Position numbers and translations under genes: made by a program. A stretch of 64,000 bases of DNA from Streptomyces sp. NRRL F-5135. Its GTDB lineage: Bacteria; Actinomycetota; Actinomycetes; Streptomycetales; Streptomycetaceae. Under the pieces are notes generated by a model that had not been told where the DNA came from, made no database searches, and saw only the letters and a list, made by a program, of their open reading frames with translations. The stretch lies in contig NZ_JOHR01000030.1 of assembly GCF_000719775.1 (NCBI RefSeq), forward strand, positions 62,001 to 126,000. The letters run 5' to 3'. Of this stretch, positions 10,327-20,231 are shown piece after piece; the first letter of the stretch is position 1; every line of letters begins with the position of its first letter.

Positions 10327-10712
10327 CAGGTCCCCCACAAACCGTGCCCCCGTGACGTCCCGCCGGGCGGGCGCCCACGGGCAGCGCGCTGAACCACCTT
10401 TTCGCGGACGGGAATTGACCGCACCCAGAGGCATCGTACCTGCGCGGAGCGTGTGCGAATAAGGGCACCGCAGGTAGTCGTGGCGGTGACCCAGGGTGAG
10501 CGTGTCAGGGGGGTCCGAGGTGCGGGTGGGGCGAAAAAGGCAGAACGAAGCCCCCGATCACGGGGGAACAACCGGGGGCTTCGCGTCCGCGGCGGCTCCG
10601 AAAAGCCGCACATTGAGAACGTAAGACCTGTCCCGCCCCGTGGTCAAGCCGAGTTGGCCACTCTCCCGGGTTGATTTCCGACTGGTCGGTATGGGGCACG
10701 CCCGCTGTCACG
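10327..10712 (-). other. Gap with the AAA+ gene promoter region and two hairpins
   Basis: 386 bases. The left part (10327-10500) is the 5' region of the minus-strand AAA+ gene. The right part holds two adjacent hairpins (10546-10583 and 10592-10609) that fall downstream of the minus-strand kinase gene. I find no tRNA and no reading frame with coding character. Confidence 0.6.
10546..10609 (-). terminator. Two tandem hairpins, likely terminator of the kinase gene
   Basis: First hairpin: CGAAGCCCCCG (10546-10556) with CGGGGGCTTCG (10573-10583), 11 perfect pairs, 16-base loop. Second: GCGGCT (10592-10597) with AGCCGC (10604-10609), loop CCGAAA. Both lie about 105-165 bases beyond the stop of the minus-strand kinase gene and ahead of the AAA+ gene. 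Confidence 0.65.
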
Positions 10713-11315
10713 TTACGTGATGGCTTGGTCCGTACTTGCTGTTGTCAGGGGCCCCGGAAGAACCTCGTATCCCTCCCGGCGCTCCCGTATCAGCGCATCG
10801 GCGTACGGCAGGGACGGGTCCGTTGCGAAATGGCGCGTCTCCGCCGGTGTCCAGCCGTCCCAGAAGGCCGCCTGACCGGGGCCGTCACGCCGGCGCCCCC
10901 GCGCCCACGACTCCTCGGCGCCGCGGTCCATCCACAGCAGCCGGGCGAGACGGGGCCGCAGCGCCCGCCGTCCGGCGCCCACCCCCTCGATGACGACCAG
11001 GGGCGCCGGAGGCAGGGTCCGGGTCGCGCGGAAGCGGCGCAGCGTCCAGTCGTACGGCGTGTAGCGCGCGGTCGCGCCGCGCGCGAGCGGTTCGAGGACC
11101 TGCGCCGACAGCCGTCCGGTCCAGGCGAACAACTCTTCGTGCGTCGCGATGTCGTCCAGTCGCAGCACCGGCGCGCCGTCCAGCTCGGCCGCCAGCCGGG
11201 CCGCGAAGGTGGTCTTGCCCGAGCCCGCGTGACCGTCCACGCCGATCAGCCGGACCGGGCCGCAGGAGGGCGGCAGGGCGCGCAGTGCCGCGGCCGTCGC
11301 CGTCAGATCGTCCAT
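10713..11315 (-). CDS. Uridine kinase-like P-loop protein
   Basis: 200 residues. Walker A GHAGSGKTT (about 28-36) near the N-terminus, a base-binding-type segment RLDDIATHEELFAW, and a hydrophobic strand PLVVIEGVGAGRRAL followed by LLWMDRG, all arranged as in the uridine kinase / phosphoribulokinase fold. Substrate cannot be read from sequence, and 'uridine kinase' is only the nearest family. ATG at 11315 is preferred; a GTG at 11324 would add three residues. Transcribed away from the C39 peptidase gene; the 186-base divergent spacer holds both promoters. Confidence 0.85.
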   Translation of the reverse strand: MDDLTATAAALRALPPSCGPVRLIGVDGHAGSGKTTFAARLAAELDGAPVLRLDDIATHEELFAWTGRLSAQVLEPLARGATARYTPYDWTLRRFRATRTLPPAPLVVIEGVGAGRRALRPRLARLLWMDRGAEESWARGRRRDGPGQAAFWDGWTPAETRHFATDPSLPYADALIRERREGYEVLPGPLTTASTDQAIT

Positions 11316-11501
11316 GCGGTCCACGGTACGGGGCGCCGCCCGCAGGTCACGCCACTGGTCGAGACCAATATTGGTCCCCCGGCGCGCCGCCGATCTCTGG
11401 CCGCGGCCCCGAGCGAACCGGGATAGTGGCGACTGTCGGGCAGACGCTTCCCTTTCGCCGTTCCCTCCCGCTGTTTCCTTCGCCGTCGACCGGAGGTCCC
11501 C

Positions 11502-12908
11502 ATGGCCAGTCCCACCTCGCGCAGAACCGTGCTCACCGCCGCGCTCGCGGTCGTCGCGGGCGCCGGCGCCGCCAACGCCGTTCCGGCGTACGCCGCCCCG
11601 TCCGCGGCCCGGCGGACGGCCGCTCCCCAGCGCCCCGCGGGGGCGGTTCCCGGCGGCGCGGAACGTGCCGCGCGCCCGGTGGACAACGCCTTCTGGGCCT
11701 CGTACTCCGACTGGCGCGCGGGCACGGCCAAGGGCACCCGGGCCGTCTCAGGCCCCCGCCCCGCGCTGGTGATCGGCACCCCGGCGGGCCGTACCGACTA
11801 CACCGATCCGCACACCAGGAAGACGACCACCTGGGAGTACGCCACCTGGACCTCTCCCACGCACCGCTCCACGGTCCCCGCGACCGAGCTGATCGCCTCC
11901 TGGAACGCGCGGACCCCGGCCGGCACCTGGCTCCAGGCCGAACTGCGCGGCCGGTACTCCGACGGCACCGACACCCCCTGGTACGTCATGGGCCGCTGGA
12001 CCTCCGGGGACGGTGACGGCGACATCCGGCGCACCTCCGTCGACGACCAGAGCGACGGGCGCAGCTCGGTGTGGACCGACACCCTCGCCGTGGACGACGC
12101 GGCGAGCGGGCTGCGCGTCACCTCCTACCGGCTGCGGCTCACGCTCTACCGCACCCCCGGCAGCGGGCTCACGCCCACGGTCCACCGGATCGGGGCCATG
12201 GCGTCGGACATCCCGGACCGGTTCACCGTCCCGGAGTCCGTCCCCGGCCTCGCCCACGAGCTGACCGTGCCGCGTTACTCGCAGGAGATCCACATCGGGC
12301 AGTACCCGCAGTACGACAACGGCGGGGAGGCGTGGTGCAGCCCCACCTCGTCCCAGATGATCATCGAGTACTGGGGACGCCGGCCCACCGCCGCCGATCT
12401 CGCCTGGGTCGATCCGGGCTACGCGGACCCGCAGGTCTGCCACGCGGCCCGGTTCACCTACGACCACCAGTACGGGGGCTGCGGCAACTGGCCCTTCAAC
12501 GCCGCGTACGCCGCCACCTACCGGGACCTGAGCGCCGCCGTCACCCGGCTCGTCTCGCTGACCGAGGTGGAGACGCTCGTCGCCGCCGGCATCCCCGTGA
12601 TCACCTCCCAGTCCTTCCTCAAGGAGGAGCTGACGGGCGCCGGTTACGGGACGGCGGGACACCTGATGACCGTGATCGGCTTCACCGCCGCGGGCGACGT
12701 GATCGCCAACGACCCCGCCTCGCCCGACAACCCGGCCGTGCGCCGGGTCTACCGGCGGCGCGAATGGGAGAACATCTGGCTGCGCACCAAGCGCTACAAC
12801 TCCTCCGGCAAGGTGGCGTCCGGGACGGGCGGGGTCGCGTACGTGTACTGGCCCGCGTCGCCCGGCGCGGCCCAGCGGCGCGCCCTGCGGGCGGTGGGGC
12901 TGCTCTGA
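11502..12908 (+). CDS. Tat-exported C39-like cysteine peptidase
   Basis: 468 residues, secreted. Twin-arginine signal (SRRTVLTAALAVVAGAGAANA, positions 6-26) with an AYA-A cleavage site near 34. The C-terminal third is a peptidase C39-like papain-fold domain: Cys279 in GEAWCSPTSSQM, His387 in GTAGHLMTVIGF, and the Asn/Asp of IANDPASP. There is no transporter next to it, so it is not a bacteriocin-leader peptidase in an ABC context; a free secreted peptidase is more likely. Start has GGAGG eight bases upstream. Confidence 0.9.
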   Translation: MASPTSRRTVLTAALAVVAGAGAANAVPAYAAPSAARRTAAPQRPAGAVPGGAERAARPVDNAFWASYSDWRAGTAKGTRAVSGPRPALVIGTPAGRTDYTDPHTRKTTTWEYATWTSPTHRSTVPATELIASWNARTPAGTWLQAELRGRYSDGTDTPWYVMGRWTSGDGDGDIRRTSVDDQSDGRSSVWTDTLAVDDAASGLRVTSYRLRLTLYRTPGSGLTPTVHRIGAMASDIPDRFTVPESVPGLAHELTVPRYSQEIHIGQYPQYDNGGEAWCSPTSSQMIIEYWGRRPTAADLAWVDPGYADPQVCHAARFTYDHQYGGCGNWPFNAAYAATYRDLSAAVTRLVSLTEVETLVAAGIPVITSQSFLKEELTGAGYGTAGHLMTVIGFTAAGDVIANDPASPDNPAVRRVYRRREWENIWLRTKRYNSSGKVASGTGGVAYVYWPASPGAAQRRALRAVGLL

Positions 12909-13081
12909 TTCCCCGGCGCCGGCCGCGGTGCCGCGGTCCCGTGGCGCCGCGGCCGGTCCCGGGGTGGCGTCGTACGGCCGTTCAGGGCCCTTGGACGCCG
13001 CGCACGCTTCTGTGATCTTCGGTGATCTCTCTGCCATACTGCGTGGATCTTTGGCGGCTCCGTGAGACCCAGGACACGAAT

Positions 13082-13897
13082 GTGAATGGCAGCCAGCAGC
13101 GCGGCGCTTCCCCACGATCTCAGGTGCGCCGTTCCGAACTCATCGCGACCGGGCGCAAGTTGTTCGCCAACACCTCGTACGACGCGCTGTCCATGGACGA
13201 CATCGCCCGGCACGCCGGCGTGGCCAAGGGGCTCATCTACTACTACTTCAAGAACAAGCGCGGCTACTACCTGGCCATCGTCGAGGACTCCGTCGCCGAA
13301 CTGGTCACCCTCGCCGCGGCCGGCGGATCCGAGCTGCCCCGTACGGAACGGGTCCGGCGCACGGTCGAGGCGTATCTGCGCTTCGCCCAGCACAACGAGG
13401 CCGCGTACCGCACGATCATCACGGGTGGCGTCGGCTTCGACACCCAGGTGCAGGAGATCCGCGACGCCGTCCGCACGGGGCTGGTCTCCACCATCGCCGA
13501 AGGCGCGTACGGGCACACCGACATCCCGCCGATCGCCCGGCTCGCCCTGCTCGGCTGGCTGAGCGGGGTCGAGTGGCTGACGCTGGAGTGGCTGGGGTAC
13601 CAGGAGCTGACCCTGGAGATCCCGCGCGACCTGATGGTGCGGATGCTGCGCCACACGCTCAACACGATCGAGGAGTTCGCGCCCGAGTGCCCGGCCCCGC
13701 CGACGGACCCGGCCTTCCGCCCGTACACCGGGCGCGAGCCGGGCGAGGGACCGGGCGAAAGGCCGCTGCCGGGCGGTGCCGGGGGCACCTTACGCACGGA
13801 TCCCGCCGCTCATACGCGCCCGGATCCCTCCACCGGCCCGGACCCGTCGTACGAGGTGCCGCGCCCTCGTGGTGACGCCGGGGACGGAGGCCGTTGA
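13082..13897 (+). CDS. TetR-family regulator containing a TTA codon
   Basis: 271 residues. N-terminal helix-turn-helix (about 20-65): RSELIATGRKLFANTSYDALSMDDIARHAGV then KGLIYYYFKNKRGYYLAI. The ligand domain spans about 70-210. The tail from about 215 is Pro/Gly/Asp-rich and disordered. Codon 237 (13790-13792) is TTA, the rare leucine codon read by the bldA tRNA, so full-length protein should depend on development. GTG at 13082 has AGGA eight bases upstream. GTGATCT occurs twice 10 bases apart at 13012 and 13022, a possible operator. Target genes unknown. Confidence 0.9.
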   Translation: MNGSQQRGASPRSQVRRSELIATGRKLFANTSYDALSMDDIARHAGVAKGLIYYYFKNKRGYYLAIVEDSVAELVTLAAAGGSELPRTERVRRTVEAYLRFAQHNEAAYRTIITGGVGFDTQVQEIRDAVRTGLVSTIAEGAYGHTDIPPIARLALLGWLSGVEWLTLEWLGYQELTLEIPRDLMVRMLRHTLNTIEEFAPECPAPPTDPAFRPYTGREPGEGPGERPLPGGAGGTLRTDPAAHTRPDPSTGPDPSYEVPRPRGDAGDGGR

Positions 13898-13967
13898 GAC
13901 ACCCCGTCCCCGACGAGCCGATCCGCCCGGGCCGCCGGCCCCGGCAGCGGCCGACCTGCCGGCCGGA

Positions 13968-15239
<1,272 letters not shown>

Positions 15240-15785
15240 GGGCTCTCCTCGTGGGGGGAGGAAGGAACGAGTGGGGGGAGGGAACGGAGTGGGGGAAGGA
15301 ACGGAGTGGGAGCCGACGCGGCGTCGGGCCGGTCGGCGTGACATGAACGCGAAAGATGTCGAGGGCGACGTTAGAAGGACTAGACCAGTGAGGTCAATGG
15401 TTCGGCGCCCGGACCATGGACCATGGACCGCGCGCCGAGGACGGCGGGACCGCGGCCGGCCGGTTCCGTACGGCCCTTTACGGCCCGGTACGCCCGGTGC
15501 GCGGGCCCCGCGGCCCCACGGCCCACGGGACCGGCGAACCTCTGCCAACCGGTGACGAGAGCTCGCCGATCGGGCATACTCAACGCGCCACAGTCGTTGA
15601 TCGTCCGCTTCCGTGACCCGGAAGGCGGCCACCGGCCGGGCAGAACTGCCGTCCGGGCCCCGCCCGGGCGGGGATCCGGACGGCGGTGCCGCACACCCCT
15701 GCGGGGCCGCCGTGGTGCCTTCCGGCACGGCTGCCGGCCGTGCCGGCGGGAACCGTAGCGCCCAACAGGGAGGAGAGCCGCCGCC
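15240..15785. other. Divergent promoter gap, chitinase / acyl-CoA dehydrogenase
   Basis: 546 bases. For the chitinase: a 5' leader of about 120 bases with three CU-rich repeats in the RNA sense (15251-15310, units of 20, 18 and 17), then the promoter and DasR-like site (15368-15397), then three GGACC repeats at seven-base spacing (15411-15429). For the dehydrogenase: a possible promoter GTGACG (15552-15557), 17-base spacer, CATACT (15575-15580), about 200 bases before the gene. No reading frame in the gap looks coding. Confidence 0.6.
15368..15397 (-). promoter_or_regulatory. Chitinase promoter with embedded DasR-like operator
   Basis: On the minus strand: -35 TTGACC (15392-15397), an 18-base spacer, -10 TAACGT (15368-15373). 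The spacer contains ACTGGTCTAGTCCTTC (15374-15389), which matches 12 of 16 positions of the DasR consensus ACTGGTCTAGACCAGT with one half-site perfect. DasR is the GntR-type repressor of chitin genes in Streptomyces. Boxes are read from sequence; regulation is inferred. Confidence 0.7.
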
Positions 15786-16958
15786 ATGTCCGACCGCACC
15801 CCGCGCCCGGTGGAACGCCAGCTGCCCACCGAGGAGGCCGAGGACCTCCTCGCGCTCGTCCGCGACATAGCCCAACGGGAGATCCGTCCCACGGCGGCCG
15901 AGGAGGAGGACGCCGGCCGTTTCCCGCGCGAGCTGTTCACCCTCCTGTCCACCTCCGGCCTGCTCGGCCTGCCCTACGGCTCCGAGTACGGCGGCGGGGA
16001 GCAGCCGTACGAGGTCTACCTCCAGGTCCTCGAGGAACTCGCCGCCGCCCGGCTCACCGTCGGCCTCGGTGTCAGCGTCCACACGCTCGCCTGCCACGCC
16101 CTCGCCGGGTACGGCACGAAGGAACAGGCCGCCGACCACCTGCCCGCCATGCTCGGCGGCGGTCTGCTCGGCGCCTACTGCCTCTCCGAGCCGGCCTCCG
16201 GCTCGGACGCCGCCTCCCTGCGCACCAAGGCGGAACGGGACGGCGACGACTGGCTGATCACCGGCACCAAGGCGTGGATCACCCACGGCGGCGTCGCGGA
16301 CTTCCTGACCGTCCTGGCCCGCACGGGCGCGGAGGGCGCGCGGGGCATCACGGCGTTCCTCGTCCCGGGCGACGCCCCGGGGCTGACCGCGGCGCCCCCG
16401 GAGCGGAAGATGGGCATGAAGGGCTCTCCCACGGCCCAACTCCACTTCGACGGCGTACGGGTGCCCGACAGCCGCCGCATCGGGGAGGAGGGCCAGGGCT
16501 TCGCCGTCGCGCTGTCCGCCCTCGACTCGGGCCGTCTCGGCATCGCCGCCTGCGCGGTCGGGGTGGCCGGGGCCGCGCTGGACGAGGCCGTCTCGTACGC
16601 CAGGGAGCGGCGGCAGTTCGGCCGGCCGGTCGCGGACTTCCAGGGCCTGCGCTTCCTGCTCGCCGACATGGCCACGCAGATCGAGGCGGGCCGCGCGCTC
16701 TACCTCGCCGCCGCACGGCTGCGCGACGCGGGGCGGCCCTTCTCCGAGCAGGCCGCCATGGCGAAGCTGTTCTGCACGGACATGGCGATGCGGGTGACCG
16801 TCGACGCCGTGCAGGTGCTCGGAGGGTACGGCTACACGATGGACTTCCCGGTGGAGCGGTACATGCGCGAGGCGAAGGTGCTCCAGATAGTGGAAGGCAC
16901 CAACCAGATCCAGCGGTTGGTCATCGCCCGCCACCTGGCGGGCCCGGAATCACGCTGA
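15786..16958 (+). CDS. Acyl-CoA dehydrogenase
   Basis: 390 residues, full-length FAD-dependent acyl-CoA dehydrogenase of short/medium-chain type. Helical N-terminal domain, then the FAD/substrate sandwich AYCLSEPASGSDAASLRTKA (about 130-150) and WITGTKAWITHGG, and the C-terminal helical domain with the signature QVLGGYGYTMDFPVERYMREAKV and the catalytic-region Glu of IVEGTNQIQR. Introduces the C2-C3 double bond in an acyl-CoA, passing electrons to ETF. No other beta-oxidation gene is adjacent, so the substrate is open. GGAGGAG precedes the ATG. Confidence 0.95.
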   Translation: MSDRTPRPVERQLPTEEAEDLLALVRDIAQREIRPTAAEEEDAGRFPRELFTLLSTSGLLGLPYGSEYGGGEQPYEVYLQVLEELAAARLTVGLGVSVHTLACHALAGYGTKEQAADHLPAMLGGGLLGAYCLSEPASGSDAASLRTKAERDGDDWLITGTKAWITHGGVADFLTVLARTGAEGARGITAFLVPGDAPGLTAAPPERKMGMKGSPTAQLHFDGVRVPDSRRIGEEGQGFAVALSALDSGRLGIAACAVGVAGAALDEAVSYARERRQFGRPVADFQGLRFLLADMATQIEAGRALYLAAARLRDAGRPFSEQAAMAKLFCTDMAMRVTVDAVQVLGGYGYTMDFPVERYMREAKVLQIVEGTNQIQRLVIARHLAGPESR

Positions 16959-17060
16959 ACCACACCCGCCCGGCGCGTTCCTGACGGCACGACAGCCTTT
17001 GTCCGCTGTCCGTTCAGCGTCCGCGCCGGGTACCGGGAGACGCGCGAACCGCCGCCCGGA

Positions 17061-17504
17061 TCAGGCGGCCTGCCGCTGTACGTCCTGCCGCCGCACGGGC
17101 TGCCGCCGCACGTCCTGCCGTTGTACGGCCTGGAGCTTGAACGGGCGCGAACCCGGCCCGCCGACGTGCGAGAAGGGCTGCGTCCGCCAGTTCAGGCCCT
17201 GGGGGAGCGTCAGCAGGAACGCGGTGTCCTGCTCCTGCGCCTCGAACGACTGGTCGGCCGCGCGTGCGTCCGCCGCGGAGCGGCCCGTGCCGGCGCAGAC
17301 CGACAGCACGAACGGATTCCACGGCGTGGGGCACAGCGCGTGCTCCGGCAGGACGTCCTCGCCCGCCGGCAGCGCGATGGGCCGCGCGCAGTCCGGGCAG
17401 ATCACCCGGTACATCTCGAACGTGTCATAGGAGTCGAACTCGTCGGGGTCCACCGGTTCGACGAGTTCCGGCTCGGTGTGTCCGGCGCGCTTCAGACTCT
17501 GCAT
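17061..17504 (-). CDS. Uncharacterised protein with zinc-ribbon-like motif and pentapeptide repeats
   Basis: 147 residues; not recognised as a named family. Acidic N-terminus (EPELVEPVDPDEFDSYDTF), then VICPDCARPI with later HALCPTPW and SVCAGTG, which could form a small zinc site. The C-terminus consists of four tandem five-residue repeats of the form (A/D/P)V(Q/R)RQ, encoded by four 15-base DNA units. ATG at 17504 has GAGGGGGAA upstream. It points away from the Lrp-type gene and may share its promoter region. Confidence 0.7.
   Translation of the reverse strand: MQSLKRAGHTEPELVEPVDPDEFDSYDTFEMYRVICPDCARPIALPAGEDVLPEHALCPTPWNPFVLSVCAGTGRSAADARAADQSFEAQEQDTAFLLTLPQGLNWRTQPFSHVGGPGSRPFKLQAVQRQDVRRQPVRRQDVQRQAA
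17070..17129. repeat. Four 15-base tandem repeats
   Basis: Units start at 17070, 17085, 17100 and 17115, each beginning CTGCCG and ending near TACGTC/CACGTC/CACGGG/TACGGC. In the minus-strand gene each unit encodes one V(Q/R)RQ pentapeptide. The array stays in frame because the unit is a multiple of three. Confidence 0.9.
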
Positions 17505-17707
17505 GGAGACATTCCCCCTCGGATGGGCCGACCAGGCATGTGTGGTCTCGACCACAGCAAGCAATGCCCGTCGCGCGAGCCAGGTAACCGTGAGGTCACG
17601 GCCGACCGGCCGGTAACCTTGTGGTCTTCGTCACATGCGCCTTCTTCCCTCCGTCCGGAGCGCGGCCGGCTGTGCCGGATGAGCCGCGGGGCCATAGGTT
17701 GATCCGT

Positions 17708-18148
17708 ATGGAGGAGCTGGATCGTCGGATCGTTGAACTGCTCGTCAAGGACGGCAGGACGAGCTACACCGACCTGGGCAAGGCCACGGGCCTGTCCACG
17801 TCGGCGGTGCATCAGCGCGTACGCCGCCTGGAGCAGCGGGGAGTCATCCGCGGCTACGCCGCGGTGGTCGACCCGGAGGCGGTCGGCCTGCCGCTGACCG
17901 CGTTCATCTCCGTCAAACCGTTCGACCCCAGTGCCCCCGACGACATCGCGGACCGGCTCGCGGAGATCGCGGAGATCGAGGCGTGCCACAGCGTGGCGGG
18001 CGACGAGAACTACATCCTCAAGGTGCGGGTGGGCACGCCGCTGGCGCTGGAGAACCTGCTGACGCGGATCCGGTCGCTGGCGGGGGTGTCGACGAGGACC
18101 ACGGTGGTCCTGTCGACGCCGTACGAGAGCCGCCCGCCGTCGTTCTGA
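17708..18148 (+). CDS. Lrp/AsnC-family transcriptional regulator
   Basis: 146 residues, standard for the family. N-terminal winged helix (LDRRIVELLVKDGRTSYTDLGKATGLSTSAVHQRVRRLE), then the RAM/AsnC ligand domain with VGLPLTAFISVK and HSVAGDENYILKVRV. These proteins form octamers and sense amino acids or related metabolites. ATG at 17708 gives the usual MEELDRRIV opening; the ribosome site is weak. Transcribed divergently from the pentapeptide-repeat protein. Confidence 0.94.
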   Translation: MEELDRRIVELLVKDGRTSYTDLGKATGLSTSAVHQRVRRLEQRGVIRGYAAVVDPEAVGLPLTAFISVKPFDPSAPDDIADRLAEIAEIEACHSVAGDENYILKVRVGTPLALENLLTRIRSLAGVSTRTTVVLSTPYESRPPSF

Positions 18149-18372
18149 CGCGATGAGCCCCGGAGCGCGCGGCCTCGCCCGCGCCTCCGCTCCCGCCCGC
18201 GCCTCCGCTCCCGACCGCTCTCGTCCCCCTGCGCGCGCCCGGCCCGTGCTCGCCCCGGCCCCGTGCGCCCCCGCCGGGACCCTGGCTCGGCGGCGGGCCC
18301 GGGAAGCGGGGAACGGGCCCGCCGAGGGGCCCCCGGCCTCCGCGGCCGCGTCCCACGCGGGAAACTGGCCCC

Positions 18373-19995
18373 ATGACCCACCCCAACCGCACCGTGCTCC
18401 TGCGCGGCGGCGACGTGCACAGTCCCGCCGACCCCTTCGCCACCGCCATGGTCGTCGAGCGAGGACACATCGCCTGGGTCGGCTCCGAAGGCGCGGCCGA
18501 TTCCTTCTCCTCCGGCGTCGACGAGGTCGTCGACCTGGAGGGCGCTCTCGTCACTCCCGCCTTCACCGACGCCCACGTGCACCTCACCACCACCGGCCTC
18601 GCCCTCACCGGCCTCGACCTGTCCGGCGCCGCGAGCCTGCCGGAGGCCCTCGCGCTCGTCCGGGCGCACCGCGTCGCCCGCCCCCGGGACCCGGTCCTGC
18701 TCGGACACGGCTGGGACGCCGGCCGCTGGCCCGAGGGGCGGCCGCCCTCCCGCGCCGAACTGGACGAGGCCGCCGGCGGGCGACCGCTCTATCTGCCGCG
18801 CGTCGACGTCCACTCCGCCGTGGTGACCACCGCCCTGCTCGACCTGGTCCCGGGTGTCACCGCCCTGACCGGCTACCACCCCGACGCGCCGCTCACCGGC
18901 GCCGCGCACCACGCCGTGCGCGCGGCGGCGTACGGCGCCGTCGGAGCGCCCCGCCGGGCCGAGGCGCAGCGCGCGGCCCGGCAGCACGCGGCGGCGCTCG
19001 GGATCGGCACGCTGCACGAGTGCGGCGGTCCCGACATCTCCGACGAGGAGGACTTCGTCGCGCTGCTGAAGCTGGCGCGGGAGGAGCCGGGGCCGCGCGT
19101 CCTCGGCTACTGGGCCGAGCCGGTGAGCGACGAGAAGGGTGCTCTGCGCGTCCGTGAGCTGGGCGCGACGGGCGCCGCGGGTGATCTCTTCGTGGACGGT
19201 TCGCTGGGCTCGCACACGGCGGCTCTGCGCGATCCCTACGCCGACGCCCCCCACTCCGGCACCCTCCATCTGGACGCGGCGGCGGTCGCGGCGCATGTGG
19301 CGGCCTGCACGGAGGCCGGACTCCAGGCCGGCTTCCACGCCATCGGGGACGCCGCGACCGACACGGTCGTCGCGGGCGTCCGCGCCGCCGCCGAGCGGCT
19401 GGGCCCGGCGCGGATCAGGGCCGCCCGGCACCGGGTGGAGCACGCCGAGATGCTCACCCCCGAGACCGTCGCCGCCTTCGCGGAGCTGGGGCTCACCGCC
19501 TCCGTCCAGCCCGCCTTCGACGCGGCCTGGGGCGGCGAGGACGGCATGTACGCGCGCCGGCTCGGCGCCGAGCGGGCCCGTACGCTCAATCCGTACGCCG
19601 CGCTCCTGCGCGCCGGTGTCCCGCTGGCCTTCGGTTCCGACAGTCCGGTCACGCCGCTCGACCCCTGGGGCACGGTCCGTGCCGCCGCCTTCCACCGCAC
19701 GCCCGGGCACCGGGTGTCCGTGCGCGCCGCGTTCACGGCGCACACCCGGGGCGGCTGGCGGGCCGTCGGCCGCGACGACGCGGGCACCCTCGTGCCGGGC
19801 GCCCCGGCCGACTACGTGGTGTGGCGCACCGAGGAACTGGTGGTCCAGGCGCCCGACGACCGGGTGGCGCGCTGGTCCACGGACCCCCGCTCGGGCACGC
19901 CCGGTCTGCCGGATCTCACGCCCGGCCGGCCGCTGCCCGTGGCGCTGCGGACCGTGGTCGGAGGACAAACGGTGTTCGTGCGACCGAACGAGTGA
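18373..19995 (+). CDS. YtcJ-like amidohydrolase
   Basis: 540 residues, amidohydrolase superfamily, YtcJ subgroup. Starts with a beta-sandwich segment (VLLRGGDVHSPADPFATAMVV), then the metal-binding DAHVHL (His68, His70), VDGSLGSHTAAL, the GFHAIGDAATD and RHRVEHAEML metal/active-site segments, and FGSDSPVTPLDPWGTV with the catalytic Asp. Probably a cytoplasmic metal-dependent hydrolase of a cyclic amide or N-acyl compound; the exact substrate is not evident. No strong Shine-Dalgarno sequence before the ATG at 18373. Confidence 0.9.
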   Translation: MTHPNRTVLLRGGDVHSPADPFATAMVVERGHIAWVGSEGAADSFSSGVDEVVDLEGALVTPAFTDAHVHLTTTGLALTGLDLSGAASLPEALALVRAHRVARPRDPVLLGHGWDAGRWPEGRPPSRAELDEAAGGRPLYLPRVDVHSAVVTTALLDLVPGVTALTGYHPDAPLTGAAHHAVRAAAYGAVGAPRRAEAQRAARQHAAALGIGTLHECGGPDISDEEDFVALLKLAREEPGPRVLGYWAEPVSDEKGALRVRELGATGAAGDLFVDGSLGSHTAALRDPYADAPHSGTLHLDAAAVAAHVAACTEAGLQAGFHAIGDAATDTVVAGVRAAAERLGPARIRAARHRVEHAEMLTPETVAAFAELGLTASVQPAFDAAWGGEDGMYARRLGAERARTLNPYAALLRAGVPLAFGSDSPVTPLDPWGTVRAAAFHRTPGHRVSVRAAFTAHTRGGWRAVGRDDAGTLVPGAPADYVVWRTEELVVQAPDDRVARWSTDPRSGTPGLPDLTPGRPLPVALRTVVGGQTVFVRPNE

Positions 19996-20104
19996 CGTAC
20001 GGACATTTCGTACCGCCGACCGATGGCTCCCGGGCTCCGTCCCGACCTGCGGATCTTCCCCACTGACCTGCTGATTTGGGGAAACGTCGCAGATCAAACG
20101 GCTG

Positions 20105-20135
20105 TTGACAGTGAGCCGCCACCGGCGGGTAGGTT
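20105..20135 (+). promoter_or_regulatory. Sigma-70-type promoter upstream of ppm1
   Basis: TTGACA (20105-20110) and TAGGTT (20130-20135) with a 19-base spacer. TTGACA is a perfect -35 and unusual in this GC-rich DNA; the -10 matches HrdB-type TAgVDT. Nothing is encoded directly downstream. Confidence 0.6.
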
Positions 20136-20204
20136 CGGCCGGGTCCACCACAGGACGTCCGTCCGGCAACCTCCGCGCAGTCCTCGAACGCCGCTGGGTC
20201 ATGG

Positions 20205-20231
20205 GGCGGTGTGCCGCACCGGCGCACCGCC
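20205..20231 (+). ncRNA. Hairpin of a possible small RNA or leader
   Basis: GGCGGTGTGCCG (20205-20216) pairs with CGGCGCACCGCC (20220-20231): 12 pairs including one G-U, three-base loop CAC. It begins about 70 bases after the promoter at 20105-20135. The RNA itself is inferred; only the promoter and the hairpin are seen. Confidence 0.35.

Noticed and set aside
10500..10712. Possible tRNA in the hairpin-rich gap
   Set aside because: No cloverleaf with T-loop GTTCRA or acceptor stem can be drawn; the structures are two simple hairpins.
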